The notes beneath the pieces were generated by a model. That model was not told the DNA's origin, searched no databases, and saw only the letters and a program-made list of their open reading frames with translations. A stretch of 64,000 nucleotides of DNA from Myxococcales bacterium (GTDB lineage: Bacteria; Myxococcota_A; Polyangia; Polyangiales; Polyangiaceae), in the NCBI GenBank assembly GCA_025359105.1, contig JANYHK010000016.1, positions 62,001-126,000 of the forward strand, read 5' to 3'. Within the stretch, counting starts at the first letter, position 1. Each line of letters starts with the position of its first letter. Both the position numbers and the translations under genes were made by a program. Of this stretch, positions 6,752 to 19,317 are shown in pieces.

Positions 6752-7108
6752 CTAGTTCCGCGCTGCGCGCGCATCTGCCAAGATCGACGCCCGGACGGCC
6801 GCAGCCGGCGACTCGACGGCCGGCACGTGCAGCACCGCGAAGAACCGCCGCTTCGCTCCGGTCGTCGCCTCACTCCACGCGTAGGCGCGCTTCGCCTTCG
6901 CGTGGCCCACGAGGTCGAAGACCTCGACGTCGCCGGTCCACACGGTCTCTCCGGTCGGCGCCTTCTCCTCTACATGCACGGTCTCGACGTGCGTCGCGCC
7001 GCAGTCGTGCAGGTGGCGGATCGCGTCGATGAGAGCAGGGATGCCGGCTTGGTCCATCGCCGAGGCGTACCACGCGAGCGCGCAACGCGTCGCGTCAGCG
7101 AATTTCAA
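6752..7108 (-). CDS. Hypothetical protein (118 aa)
   Basis: Unrecognised small soluble protein, convergent with the PIN gene. Good coding character: mixed helix and strand (ALAWYASAMDQAGIPALIDA, then THVETVHVEEKAP, GDVEVFDLVGH). The start TTG 7108 lies inside the right 30-bp repeat (the TTGAAA part); ATG 7057 would give a 101-aa product that begins MDQAGIPAL. No domain or partner is recognisable. Being partly built from the repeat, its present start may have been created when the repeat arrived. Confidence 0.5.
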   Translation of the reverse strand: MKFADATRCALAWYASAMDQAGIPALIDAIRHLHDCGATHVETVHVEEKAPTGETVWTGDVEVFDLVGHAKAKRAYAWSEATTGAKRRFFAVLHVPAVESPAAAVRASILADARAARN

Positions 7109-7131
7109 AACCGGCCACTACCTCCCCGGAC
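7102..7131 (-). repeat. Right copy of 30-bp inverted repeat bounding the island
   Basis: Inverted relative to 2838-2867. Read on the minus strand from outside: GTCC, GG, GGAGGTAGTGGCC, G, GTTTTGAAAT. It ends at the start codon of the 118-aa gene. Outer flanks of the two copies do not share a direct repeat. Confidence 0.75.
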
Positions 7132-7158
7132 ACCTTCGATGGCCGCGCGGCGCCCGGA

Positions 7159-8796
7159 TCAGCTCGGATCGCGTTCGCGCCTGCGACGCTTCACCGCAAC
7201 CACGACGAGCCACGCCGCGAGCACGCCCGCGCCACCGGCACCCCGGTCGAGGTCTCGTCCGCGCGCGCCGACCGTGCACCCCGCGGAGGTCGCCGGCGGG
7301 GCGCTGCGGCACGTCTGTCCGCCGGAGCAGAGAAACCCCTCCGCACATTCGTCACTCGACGTGCAGGCGACGCGGCAGGCTCCGCGGATAGCGTCGCACG
7401 CGAATGGAGCGCAGTCTTGCTCGGTGCCCTGCGACGAGCGCAACCTCACGGGGGTGCTGCACGTCGCCAGCGGGGCCACGCAGGCGCCGTCCTGGCACCG
7501 CGCCTCGCCGACGCAGTCGGCGTCCGCGCTGCAACGGACCTTGCAAGCCCCCGTCCCCTCGCACGCGTAGGGGGCGCAGTGCGCGGTGCAGCAGATGCCA
7601 GAGGTGCACTCTCCGGCCGCGCACTCGGACGGCTGGCGGCAGGTTTGCCCGCCTTTCTTCTTGCAGCGTCCGGCGGCGTCGCACGTGAAGGGTCCCGTAC
7701 ACGAGTCGGCGTCGTCGACCCCCTGAACCGGCAGGCAGCCGACGCCGCTCGGATCACATCGCTGGCATGGCCCGCAGGCGTCGTGGCAGCAGATCCCCTG
7801 ATCGCACGTCGCGGTGTCGCACTGGTCGTTGCTCGCGCAGGAGCCCGCGTAGCTCGAGTACTCCCAGGTGTCGTTCGCCGTTCCTTGACTCACCCCGTGG
7901 CCGATGAGGACGACGCGACGGCGGTGCTCGTCGTACACGATCGGTGTGTCCTGGCGCGGCTCCGGCGCAGACGCAGGAAAGCGTGTCCCCCATGCCGCCC
8001 CGTCCCACTCCCACGTGTCTCCCAGCGGCTGGTTCGGCGGGCGGTAGCCGGTGCCGCCGAAGAGCACTGTGCGGCGGCGGGCGGAGTCGTAGGCGAGCCG
8101 GGCGGCGCGCGCCGTCGGGCGAATCACGGGCTGAGGGTTCCGCCACGTCGTGCCGTCCCACTCGAACGTCTCGTCGCTGGGGACCGGCGGCTCCAGGCCG
8201 CGGGTGATGGAGCCGCCGAAGAGGACGAGCCGGTCGCGCGCCGCGTCGTACGTCACGCCGAAGTTCTGTAGCCCCACGGGGGGACTGGTTCCCGGGAGCA
8301 ACGTCCAGACGCCGTCCTTGTACGCGTAGACCTCGAGCGCCGCGAGATCGGGCGCGCGGACGCCGACGAGGGTGGCGAGTCGATCGTGGAACACCAGGCT
8401 ACGCACCCCGGGGGAGAGGCCCGCCGCCTGGTTCCACACGCCCTGGCGCCGCTCCCAGACGCCGTCGATGCCGAGATCGGCCACGAGGACGCCACGGCTC
8501 CGATCGAACGCGAGCGCGCCTGCCGAGCCCACCGGCGTGCCGGGGCCGCCCGAGGGAAGGATCGTCCACGCCGTGCCGTCGAACGACCAAAGGTCTCCAT
8601 CGAGCAAGATGACGACACGTTGGGCCACCGCATCGTACGCGGGGAAGATGGTGTTGCCCCCCAGCGGCGGGCGGGCCGCGGGGGTCGTCTCCAGCCAGAG
8701 CGGGACTTCGGAGGCCGCAGGATCTGCGCCGCTCCGCACCGCGAGGAGCAGCGCCGCGAGGGCGAGCGCGGCGCGGAGGTCAAGGCGTCCGCGCAC
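7159..8796 (-). CDS. Kelch-repeat, Cys-rich surface protein with MYXO-CTERM-like tail
   Basis: Secreted protein of 545 aa. ATG 8796 opens a signal peptide (LDLRAALALAALLLAV, cleaved near SGADP). Residues about 40-330 are Kelch-type blades, seen as repeats of RLVLFGG / DTWEWDGAAW. Residues about 335-500 are Cys-rich short repeats (CDQGICCHDACGPCQRC, CTSGICCTAHC, CSADADC). It ends with Cys, a hydrophobic helix (AGVLAAWLVVVAV) and KRRRRE, a MYXO-CTERM-like sorting tail for surface anchoring. Its start overlaps the end of a paralogous upstream gene by 17 bp, so they form a translationally coupled tandem duplicate. Ligand unknown. Confidence 0.8.
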   Translation of the reverse strand: MRGRLDLRAALALAALLLAVRSGADPAASEVPLWLETTPAARPPLGGNTIFPAYDAVAQRVVILLDGDLWSFDGTAWTILPSGGPGTPVGSAGALAFDRSRGVLVADLGIDGVWERRQGVWNQAAGLSPGVRSLVFHDRLATLVGVRAPDLAALEVYAYKDGVWTLLPGTSPPVGLQNFGVTYDAARDRLVLFGGSITRGLEPPVPSDETFEWDGTTWRNPQPVIRPTARAARLAYDSARRRTVLFGGTGYRPPNQPLGDTWEWDGAAWGTRFPASAPEPRQDTPIVYDEHRRRVVLIGHGVSQGTANDTWEYSSYAGSCASNDQCDTATCDQGICCHDACGPCQRCDPSGVGCLPVQGVDDADSCTGPFTCDAAGRCKKKGGQTCRQPSECAAGECTSGICCTAHCAPYACEGTGACKVRCSADADCVGEARCQDGACVAPLATCSTPVRLRSSQGTEQDCAPFACDAIRGACRVACTSSDECAEGFLCSGGQTCRSAPPATSAGCTVGARGRDLDRGAGGAGVLAAWLVVVAVKRRRRERDPS

Positions 8797-10549
8797 GTCG
8801 TCTCTTCACGAGGGCCCATGCTGCCGCGAGGCACCCCCACGTGGATGCGCCGGGGACGGAGCCCTCGCCGGCGACGTGCGTAGCGCACGCGGCCGCGCTG
8901 GGCCGCGGCGCCACGCATGCCCCGTCGCCGCCGCACGCGAACCCCGCGGCGCAGTCGTCGCTCGAGCCACACCGACTCCGGCAGCCGCCGACGCCGCAGG
9001 CGAAGGGGACGCACGCGACGCGCGCGCCGTCAGGCATCACCGAAACGTCACCGTCGCACGTCGGCGACGAGGGGACGCACGCGCCCGCGTGGCAGTCGTG
9101 GTTCTTCGCGCAGTCGCGGGCTGTCGTGCACGACGTCGCGCACGCGCCCGCGCGGCCGCACGCGAACGGGGTGCAGGCGTCGGCGTTGCAACAGCTCCCC
9201 TCGGTGCACAGGCTCGAGGCGCACTCCTCCCCGCGCGCGCACGACTCGCCGACCTTCTTGCGGCACTGCGCCTGCGCGTCGCAGGTCGAGGCCCCGGTGC
9301 ACGAGTCCAGATCGTCGCGATCGCGGACCGCGACGCACCCCGCGCCGGTAAAGGCGCAGTCCTCGCACGCGCCGCAGGCGACGGTGCAGCAAATCCTGTC
9401 GCCGCTCGGCGGCTGCGCCGACGAGGCGAGGCAGTGGGCCGTCTGGCAGTCGGCGTCGGCGCCGCACGCGTTGGCGTAGGAGAGGTACTCCCAGGTCCGG
9501 AACGTGCCGTCCGCCGCGTGGCTGATCACGAGGACGTCGACGCGGCGCATCGGATCGAAGGCGAGCGCGGACTGCCCCAGGTTGTTCTCATCGGTGGGCT
9601 GGGGGCTCCTCTGCACCCAGGCTGCGCCGTCCCACTCCCAGGTCTCGTCGTACGGCTCGCACAGCGGCGTGCAGGCTCGGCACCCGCGGATGCACGTGTT
9701 TCCACCATACTGAACGACGCGTTTTCGGGGCGCGTCGAACGCCGCGGCGGCGGCCTGCTTCCTCCCCGGCGCACGCCCAGGGAAGTGCTCCGTCCACGCG
9801 CCGTCGTATCGCCACGTGTCACCGAATACGACGTCGGCGCCGGTGACGGTCGCGCCCCCATACCCGCCGTAGAGGAGGAGCCCCTGTCCGTCGTAGGCGA
9901 TCGAAGCGCGGGTCCGCGCGGGCGGAGTGGCGGCGGTCGTGATGGGCGACCAGGTCGTGCCGTCCCACTCCCAGGTGTCGTCGAGGACCTCGCCGGGGCT
10001 GCCGTCGGAAAAGCCGCCGAAAATCGCGAGCCTGGCGCGCCGCGGATCGTAAGCCATCGCGTGTCCCCTGCGCCGCGGCGGGGAGGGCACGGTGGAGAGG
10101 AAGCTCCAGGTCGCGCCATCCCAGGCCCATGTGTCGTTCCGCGTCGCGCCGCTCGCGTCCACGCCACCGAAGAGGACCACGCGCCCGCGCGCCTCGTCGA
10201 ACGCGAGCGCGTAGTCGGCGCGGGCCTCGGGGTGCGACGTCGGCGTCGCATCGACCCACGACGCGCCGTCCCAGATCCAGGTGTCCGCGAGGAGCTCTCC
10301 GCTCGCGGTCCGGCCGCCGAACAGGACAACCTTGCCCGCGCCCTGGTACGCGATCGCGAACCCTACGCGGTCGGGCGGCGAGGTCTTCGGATTGGCGGGC
10401 CGCCACGCGACGGTCCCGACGCCCGCCGTGTCTTGCTCGTTGCGGGCCGCCACGCGCACGGGGCGCGTCGGGCGGGCCGGCTCCGTCGAGCAGCTGACCA
10501 GCACAGCGAGCACGGCCAGGACGGCCAGGACGGCGAGGCGCGAGCGCAC
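8780..10549 (-). CDS. Kelch-repeat, Cys-rich lipoprotein, paralogue of the next gene
   Basis: Surface protein of 589 aa, with the same plan as its downstream neighbour: Kelch blades (residues about 50-340, with VVLFGGRTASGELLADTWIW and similar units), Cys-rich repeats (about 380-560), and a tail of hydrophobic residues then KRRRART. GTG 10549 starts a signal with four LAV repeats followed by LVSCS, a lipobox, so this one may be lipid-anchored at the N terminus and also carry the C-terminal sorting tail, an odd double signal. The frame is open upstream of GTG, but that part is antisense to the transporter gene. Length differs from the paralogue mainly in the Kelch region. Confidence 0.75.
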   Translation of the reverse strand: MRSRLAVLAVLAVLAVLVSCSTEPARPTRPVRVAARNEQDTAGVGTVAWRPANPKTSPPDRVGFAIAYQGAGKVVLFGGRTASGELLADTWIWDGASWVDATPTSHPEARADYALAFDEARGRVVLFGGVDASGATRNDTWAWDGATWSFLSTVPSPPRRRGHAMAYDPRRARLAIFGGFSDGSPGEVLDDTWEWDGTTWSPITTAATPPARTRASIAYDGQGLLLYGGYGGATVTGADVVFGDTWRYDGAWTEHFPGRAPGRKQAAAAAFDAPRKRVVQYGGNTCIRGCRACTPLCEPYDETWEWDGAAWVQRSPQPTDENNLGQSALAFDPMRRVDVLVISHAADGTFRTWEYLSYANACGADADCQTAHCLASSAQPPSGDRICCTVACGACEDCAFTGAGCVAVRDRDDLDSCTGASTCDAQAQCRKKVGESCARGEECASSLCTEGSCCNADACTPFACGRAGACATSCTTARDCAKNHDCHAGACVPSSPTCDGDVSVMPDGARVACVPFACGVGGCRSRCGSSDDCAAGFACGGDGACVAPRPSAAACATHVAGEGSVPGASTWGCLAAAWALVKRRRARTP

Positions 10550-10563
10550 GCGCTCATCGTACG

Positions 10564-11511
10564 TCAGGTCGCGCGCGACGCGAGGGCGGCGGGGACGCCG
10601 ACCGCCGCGGCCTGCCCCGCGGCGCCCGATCGCGCCCGTGCCACCAGGCAGACGGCGCCCAAGATGACGACCGCCCCCACCGCGCTCGTCAGCCCGAAGT
10701 GCTCTCCGGCGAGGGCGACGCCGAGGGCGACTGCGATCACCGGGTTGACGTACGCGTAGCTCGTGGCGACCGCCGGTCGTGTATGCGCGAGCAGGTACGA
10801 GAATGCGGTGAAGCCCACGAGCGAGCCGAGCACGGCCAGGTAGGCGACGGCCAGGATCGCGCTTGCGCTGGGCGCCGCCGCGACGCGCTCGCCGGCGCCC
10901 AGGCTCAGCAGCAGGAGCACGAGCCCGCCTGCCAGCATCTGCGCTCCGGTCCGGGCGAACGTCGCGCGAGGCGCGGGCAGGCGCTTGCTCGCGAGCGAGC
11001 CGAGCGCCCAGCACATCGGCGCGAGGAGCAGGAAGAGCGCGCCGCGCGGGCTCGCGCGCAGATCGCCACCGAGCTCCAGGATGGCGACCCCGACCAGGCC
11101 CAGCCCGACGCCGAGCACCTCACCTGCCGTCGGCCGGTCGCCGAAGACGCGCGCCCAGGCCGTCGCCCAAAGCGGCATCGTGGCGACGAGGACGGAAGCC
11201 AGGCCCGACGAGACCGACTGCTCGGCCAGGTTCACGAGCCCGTTACCGAGCGCGAAGAACAAGGTCCCCGTCACCAGCGCGGCGCCCCACTCGCGGGCCC
11301 GCGGCAGCGCCTCGCCGCGCACGCGGGCGATGGCGAGGAGGACCGCGCCCGCGGCGAGGAAGCGCATCGCGCCGATGAGGAACGGCGGGAAGCCCTCGAG
11401 GGCGACGCGGATCCCGTAGTACGTCGAGCCCCAGATCACGCACACCGCCGCGTAGGCGGCGATCAACAGCACGCGGCGGGGCGCGAGAGGCGGGGAGGGC
11501 AGCGGAGCCAT
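10564..11511 (-). CDS. EamA/DMT-family exporter
   Basis: Inner-membrane drug/metabolite transporter of 315 aa, with ten hydrophobic segments in two EamA halves. Family signs: VCVIWGSTYYGIRVALEGFP near residue 25, PFLIGAMRFLAAG, and the second-half motif YLLAHTRPAVATSYAYVNPV, as in YedA/RhaT-type exporters. It is divergent from a MocR regulator, with about 105 bp between the two starts, and lies 14 bp upstream of the Kelch lipoprotein start. MocR regulators often control a neighbouring exporter of amino acids or amines. Substrate is unknown. Confidence 0.85.
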   Translation of the reverse strand: MAPLPSPPLAPRRVLLIAAYAAVCVIWGSTYYGIRVALEGFPPFLIGAMRFLAAGAVLLAIARVRGEALPRAREWGAALVTGTLFFALGNGLVNLAEQSVSSGLASVLVATMPLWATAWARVFGDRPTAGEVLGVGLGLVGVAILELGGDLRASPRGALFLLLAPMCWALGSLASKRLPAPRATFARTGAQMLAGGLVLLLLSLGAGERVAAAPSASAILAVAYLAVLGSLVGFTAFSYLLAHTRPAVATSYAYVNPVIAVALGVALAGEHFGLTSAVGAVVILGAVCLVARARSGAAGQAAAVGVPAALASRAT

Positions 11512-11560
11512 CCCCGAAGCTTGCGTCTCGGTTGCCGAACAGAACAGATTCAGTCAGAGT

Positions 11561-11601
11561 CATCTGATACCAGCACAGATGGGGTCGCCCCATACTGTAC
11601 C
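11561..11601. promoter_or_regulatory. Candidate MocR operator region
   Basis: The gap between exporter and regulator holds CATCTG (11561-11566)/CAGATG (11576-11581), the near-palindrome CTGATACCAG (11564-11573), a TGGGG-TCG-CCCCA hairpin (11580-11592) and a second ATAC-containing site CATACTGTACC (11591-11601). Repeated ATAC-type sites are common in front of MocR genes. All lie upstream of the chosen TTG start 11618. Confidence 0.4.
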
Positions 11602-11617
11602 CGTTGGAGCTCAGCCA

Positions 11618-13063
11618 TTGACCGCCGCCTCGCCCGCCACACCCGCCAGTCAGGAGCACCTCTACGAGCTCCTCGCGCAAGACCTCACCTCCCTCGTCGC
11701 GCGCGGAACGCTGCGCCCTGGTGACCGGATGCCCTCGGTCCGCGCGCTGAGCGATCAGCGCGGTGTGAGCGTGTCGACCGTGCTCCAGGCGTACCTGCTC
11801 CTGGAGAGCCGCGGCGTCGTCGAGACGCGCCCTCAGTCGGGTCACTACGTGCGCGCGACCCGGGCCCAGCTCGCGCCGGAACCTCGGCCGCCGCGCGGGT
11901 CGTCGCAGGCGGCGCGGCCGACGGTCAGCGATCTCGTCGCGCGGGTCTACGGCGCCGGTCGCGATCCGAGCATGGTGCTCCTCGGCGCGGGCTACATGAG
12001 CCCGTCCTTGCTGCCGACCGAGCGCCTGAACCGAGGCCTCGCCGCCGTCGCGCGCGCCGCCGGTGGCGCGGGCATCGCCTACGATCCGCCCCCTGGCTTG
12101 CCGGCGCTCCGGCGACAGATCGCCCGCCGCGCGGCCGACTGGGGCGTCGGCATCACCGCCGACGACGTCGTCACCACGTTCGGCACGATGGAGGCGCTGC
12201 ACCTCTGCCTCCGCGCCGTGGCGCAGTCAGGGGACACGATCCTCGTCGAGTCGCCGGCGTATTACGGCGTGCTTCAGCTCATCGAGAGCCTGGGGATGCG
12301 TGCGCTGGAGATCCCGGCAAACCCCGGCACGGGAATCGACCTCGATCTGCTCGACGCGGCGCTCCGTCAACACCGCGTCAAGGCGTGCCTGCTCGTCACC
12401 AACTTCTCGAACCCCCTCGGCGCGCTCCTCCCCGACGCGGCCAAGGAGGAGCTCGTGCGGATGCTCGCGCGTCGCGACGTCCCGCTCATCGAGGACGACA
12501 TCTACGGAGACCTTCACTTCGAGGGTGCGCGCCCTCGCCCCGCGCGCGCCTTCGACCCGAGCGGCAACGTGATGCTCTGCACCTCGTTCTCCAAGACGCT
12601 CGCGCCGGGCTACCGGGTCGGGTACGTGATCCCGGGGCGCTACCGCGAGGTCGTCGAACGGCTGAAGTTCGCGCAAACGGTGGGCACGGCGACCCTGCCG
12701 CAGATGGCGATCGCCGATTTTCTCGAGAACGGCGGGTACGAGCGGCACCTCCGGCGCCTGCGGCGAAATATCGCGGATCAGGTCGCCCGGGTCAGCGAGG
12801 CGATCTGCGCGGAGTTCCCCCCCGGCACGCGTATCTCCCGGCCCCGCGGCGGGTTCTTTCTCTGGGTCGAGATGCCCCCCGGCAAGAGCTCCCTCGAGCT
12901 CTTCGCCCGCGCCCTCGAGCGCAAGATCAGCGTCGCCCCGGGCCCCATCTTCTCGGCCAAGGGCCGCTTCGGGACGTGCGTCCGCATCAGCTGCGGTTTC
13001 CCGTGGTCCGACACGATCGCGCGCGCGATTCGTACATTGGGCCGCATCGCCCACGAGCTATGA
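11618..13063 (+). CDS. MocR-family regulator (GntR HTH plus aminotransferase domain)
   Basis: PLP-dependent transcription regulator of 481 aa. N-terminal winged helix (residues about 10-80): LYELLAQDLTSLVARGTLRPG, then PSVRALSDQRGVSVSTVLQAY. C-terminal fold-type I aminotransferase domain (about 120-480) with FSNPLG, DDIYGDLHF and the PLP lysine in TSFSKTLAPGYR (K326). TTG 11618 is chosen because GGAG lies 8 bp upstream; ATG 11579 has no ribosome site and would place the repeat-rich control region inside the gene. Probably regulates itself and the divergent exporter in response to an amino compound bound to PLP. Confidence 0.85.
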   Translation: MTAASPATPASQEHLYELLAQDLTSLVARGTLRPGDRMPSVRALSDQRGVSVSTVLQAYLLLESRGVVETRPQSGHYVRATRAQLAPEPRPPRGSSQAARPTVSDLVARVYGAGRDPSMVLLGAGYMSPSLLPTERLNRGLAAVARAAGGAGIAYDPPPGLPALRRQIARRAADWGVGITADDVVTTFGTMEALHLCLRAVAQSGDTILVESPAYYGVLQLIESLGMRALEIPANPGTGIDLDLLDAALRQHRVKACLLVTNFSNPLGALLPDAAKEELVRMLARRDVPLIEDDIYGDLHFEGARPRPARAFDPSGNVMLCTSFSKTLAPGYRVGYVIPGRYREVVERLKFAQTVGTATLPQMAIADFLENGGYERHLRRLRRNIADQVARVSEAICAEFPPGTRISRPRGGFFLWVEMPPGKSSLELFARALERKISVAPGPIFSAKGRFGTCVRISCGFPWSDTIARAIRTLGRIAHEL

Positions 13064-13110
13064 CGGCGCCACTTTAGGCCGGACGGACCGCCCGATGGTA
13101 TCGTTCGCTC

Positions 13111-15120
13111 GTGAGCTCCACGGATCCGTTCGGCCTCATCGGGCAGGTCCTGGACGGTCAATTTCGCATCGATAAGTTCGTCGGCGAGGGGGGCTTCAGC
13201 GTCGTCTACCGCGGCCACCACGTCGGCCTCGACGAGCCGATCGCGATCAAGTGCCTCAAGCTCCCGATCGCGCTGGGCTCGGCTCTGGTCGACTCCTTCG
13301 TGAAGCGCTTCCGTGACGAGTCGCGCCTGCACTACCGTCTCTCGCAGGGCAGCCTCTTCATCGTCCGCACGCTCGCCAGCGGCACCACGATGGCGCCGGC
13401 CACCGGCGCGCTCGTCCCGTACATGGTGCTGGAGTGGCTGGAGGGTCGCTCGCTCGGGGCCGATCTGGAGGTGCGTCGGGCGTACGGGGACAAGGGGCGC
13501 ACCCTCGAGGAGGCCATCGCGATCCTGGACTCCGCGGTGGACGGCATCGCCTACGCGCACGCGCAGGGGGTCGTTCACCGCGACGTGAACCCCGGCAACC
13601 TCTTCATGACGGGCACCTCTCAGGGGCCGAAGCTGAAGGTGCTCGACTTCGGCGTCGCCAAGGTGATCTCCGACCACGCGCTGGCGCTCGGACCCCGCGC
13701 GCAGACGATCGGGAAAATTCGCATCTTCACGCCGCAGTACGCCGCGCCCGAGCAATTCGACGACAAGTACGGCCCCATCGGAACGTGGACCGACGTCTAC
13801 TCGCTCGCCCTCATCGTCCTCGAGATCCTGCGCGATCAGCCGGCCATCGAGGGGGAGCACCTCGGTGATTTCGCGTCGCGCGCGCTCGATCCGCTGTCGC
13901 GCCCGACGCCGCGGACGCTGGGCGTGGCCGTCGCCGACGAGACCGAGGCCATCTTCGTGTCGGCCGCGGCGCTGAAGCCGAAGGACCGGCCGCAGGACGC
14001 TGGCGAGTTCTGGGGCTCGCTCAAGGCCGCGATGCAGCGCGATCAGAAGGCGGGCAATCGCGCGTACACCGAGGCGCCGAATTCGGCGTCTTCCGTCGAT
14101 CCGGCCTCGTCGAACAACAACACGATGCTGCAGGGGCCTCGCGTCCAGCCAGGGCGCACGCTGTCGATCGAGCGGGTGCCCATCCCGGTGCCGATCAGCG
14201 AGCCGCACATCTCGGTCGACATGGCGCCGGAGACGGCGCGCATGCCCGACGCGCCCGGCAACGTCCGGCCGCCTGCGGCGGGGACGGGCCCGTACGCGCC
14301 GCAGCGCGCCACCCCGCCCCCGCCGGCGGAGAGCGTCGCGAACCCGTCGATGCCCCTCGAGTCGGCAGTGCCGCCGACCCCCCCGGCCACCGAGGTCAGG
14401 GTGCCGCCGCCGCCGCCGCCGGTTCCGAACGCCTTCGAGCAGTCGCCGCCGGCGCGGACCGGGTCGAACCCCGCCTTCCAGCGTGGGCCGGACACGCTCA
14501 CCGGGAGCGCCAACGCGTACCCGGCGTCGCTCCTCCAGGACTCGGCGCCGAACATGGCGCCGCCGATCGTCTTCGCGAGGGGCGGGCCGAGCTCGCCTGA
14601 GCCTGCGACCGGCCCTGCCACGGTCATGACGCTCGGTTCCAGCGTGCCGACCCGCGAGGTGACGAGCCCCATGCCGCAGGTGCTCATGGGTACCGTCATG
14701 CTGCCGCGCCCCTCGGCGTCCGCGGCGCAGCCGGCGGCGCCACCGGCGCTGGCCCAGGCGGCCTCGCAACCGCCGCCCGACGCAGCGCCTTTTCCGCCCG
14801 CGCGGCCCGAGTCGCCGACCGGACCCGACTCCGAAGGCGAGAAGCCCACGCGCATCGGGAGCGGCGCGCTCGACGTCTTCGCGCAGCTCTACACCGGTCC
14901 GCTCCCCGGGCACGATCCGCTGTCGCCTCAAATGCCCCCGCAGCCGATGTTCGCGCCGCAGGTGCAGGCCGCGGTCCCCACGGTCACCACGCGACCGCCG
15001 CGCGGGGCGGGCTTCAAGCTCTTCGTCGTGCTGGTCGTCCTCGCCGTCTTTGCGGCCGTTGCTTACGGCGCTTACACCGCGAGGCTGCACTGGGGGCACG
15101 GCGACCCCGCCGCGCCATGA
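13111..15120 (+). CDS. Ser/Thr protein kinase with Pro-rich linker and C-terminal membrane helix
   Basis: Hanks-type kinase of 669 aa. Kinase domain about residues 12-300: GEGGFSVVYRG (P-loop), IAIKCLK (Lys), HRDVNPGNLF (catalytic loop), LDFGVAKV (Mg2+ site) and APEQF. Residues about 310-625 are Pro/Ala-rich with no recognisable domain. One membrane helix (FKLFVVLVVLAVFAAVAYGAY, about 630-652) is near the C terminus, so the kinase faces the cytoplasm and only a short tail crosses. GTG 13111 is the only suitable start. It lies between the MocR gene and hemL, all on the + strand, with no evident functional link. Confidence 0.85.
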   Translation: MSSTDPFGLIGQVLDGQFRIDKFVGEGGFSVVYRGHHVGLDEPIAIKCLKLPIALGSALVDSFVKRFRDESRLHYRLSQGSLFIVRTLASGTTMAPATGALVPYMVLEWLEGRSLGADLEVRRAYGDKGRTLEEAIAILDSAVDGIAYAHAQGVVHRDVNPGNLFMTGTSQGPKLKVLDFGVAKVISDHALALGPRAQTIGKIRIFTPQYAAPEQFDDKYGPIGTWTDVYSLALIVLEILRDQPAIEGEHLGDFASRALDPLSRPTPRTLGVAVADETEAIFVSAAALKPKDRPQDAGEFWGSLKAAMQRDQKAGNRAYTEAPNSASSVDPASSNNNTMLQGPRVQPGRTLSIERVPIPVPISEPHISVDMAPETARMPDAPGNVRPPAAGTGPYAPQRATPPPPAESVANPSMPLESAVPPTPPATEVRVPPPPPPVPNAFEQSPPARTGSNPAFQRGPDTLTGSANAYPASLLQDSAPNMAPPIVFARGGPSSPEPATGPATVMTLGSSVPTREVTSPMPQVLMGTVMLPRPSASAAQPAAPPALAQAASQPPPDAAPFPPARPESPTGPDSEGEKPTRIGSGALDVFAQLYTGPLPGHDPLSPQMPPQPMFAPQVQAAVPTVTTRPPRGAGFKLFVVLVVLAVFAAVAYGAYTARLHWGHGDPAAP

Positions 15121-15169
15121 TGGCTCGTCGCTCGTCGCTCCGTCCGATTTCCGGTACGCTCGCACCGAC

Positions 15170-19197
<4,028 letters not shown>

Positions 19198-19317
19198 GTT
19201 GGCCGCGCTCCTTGGGGCGCGAACTCTACCCACCCGGGCCGCGCGCGTCGAGGAGCGCCTCGTCGTCGCGGACGGCTTTTGACCGGTCGCCGCCCGCGCG
19301 TGGCATGATGGAAGGGC

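Noticed and set aside
2820-7150. Target-site duplication flanking the 30-bp repeats
   Set aside because: Flanks outside both repeats were compared for several repeat boundaries and share no direct repeat of 4 bp or more that I can see.
11579-11617. ATG 11579 as start of the MocR gene
   Set aside because: No ribosome site, and the stretch contains the symmetric control sites; TTG 11618 has GGAG at correct spacing.
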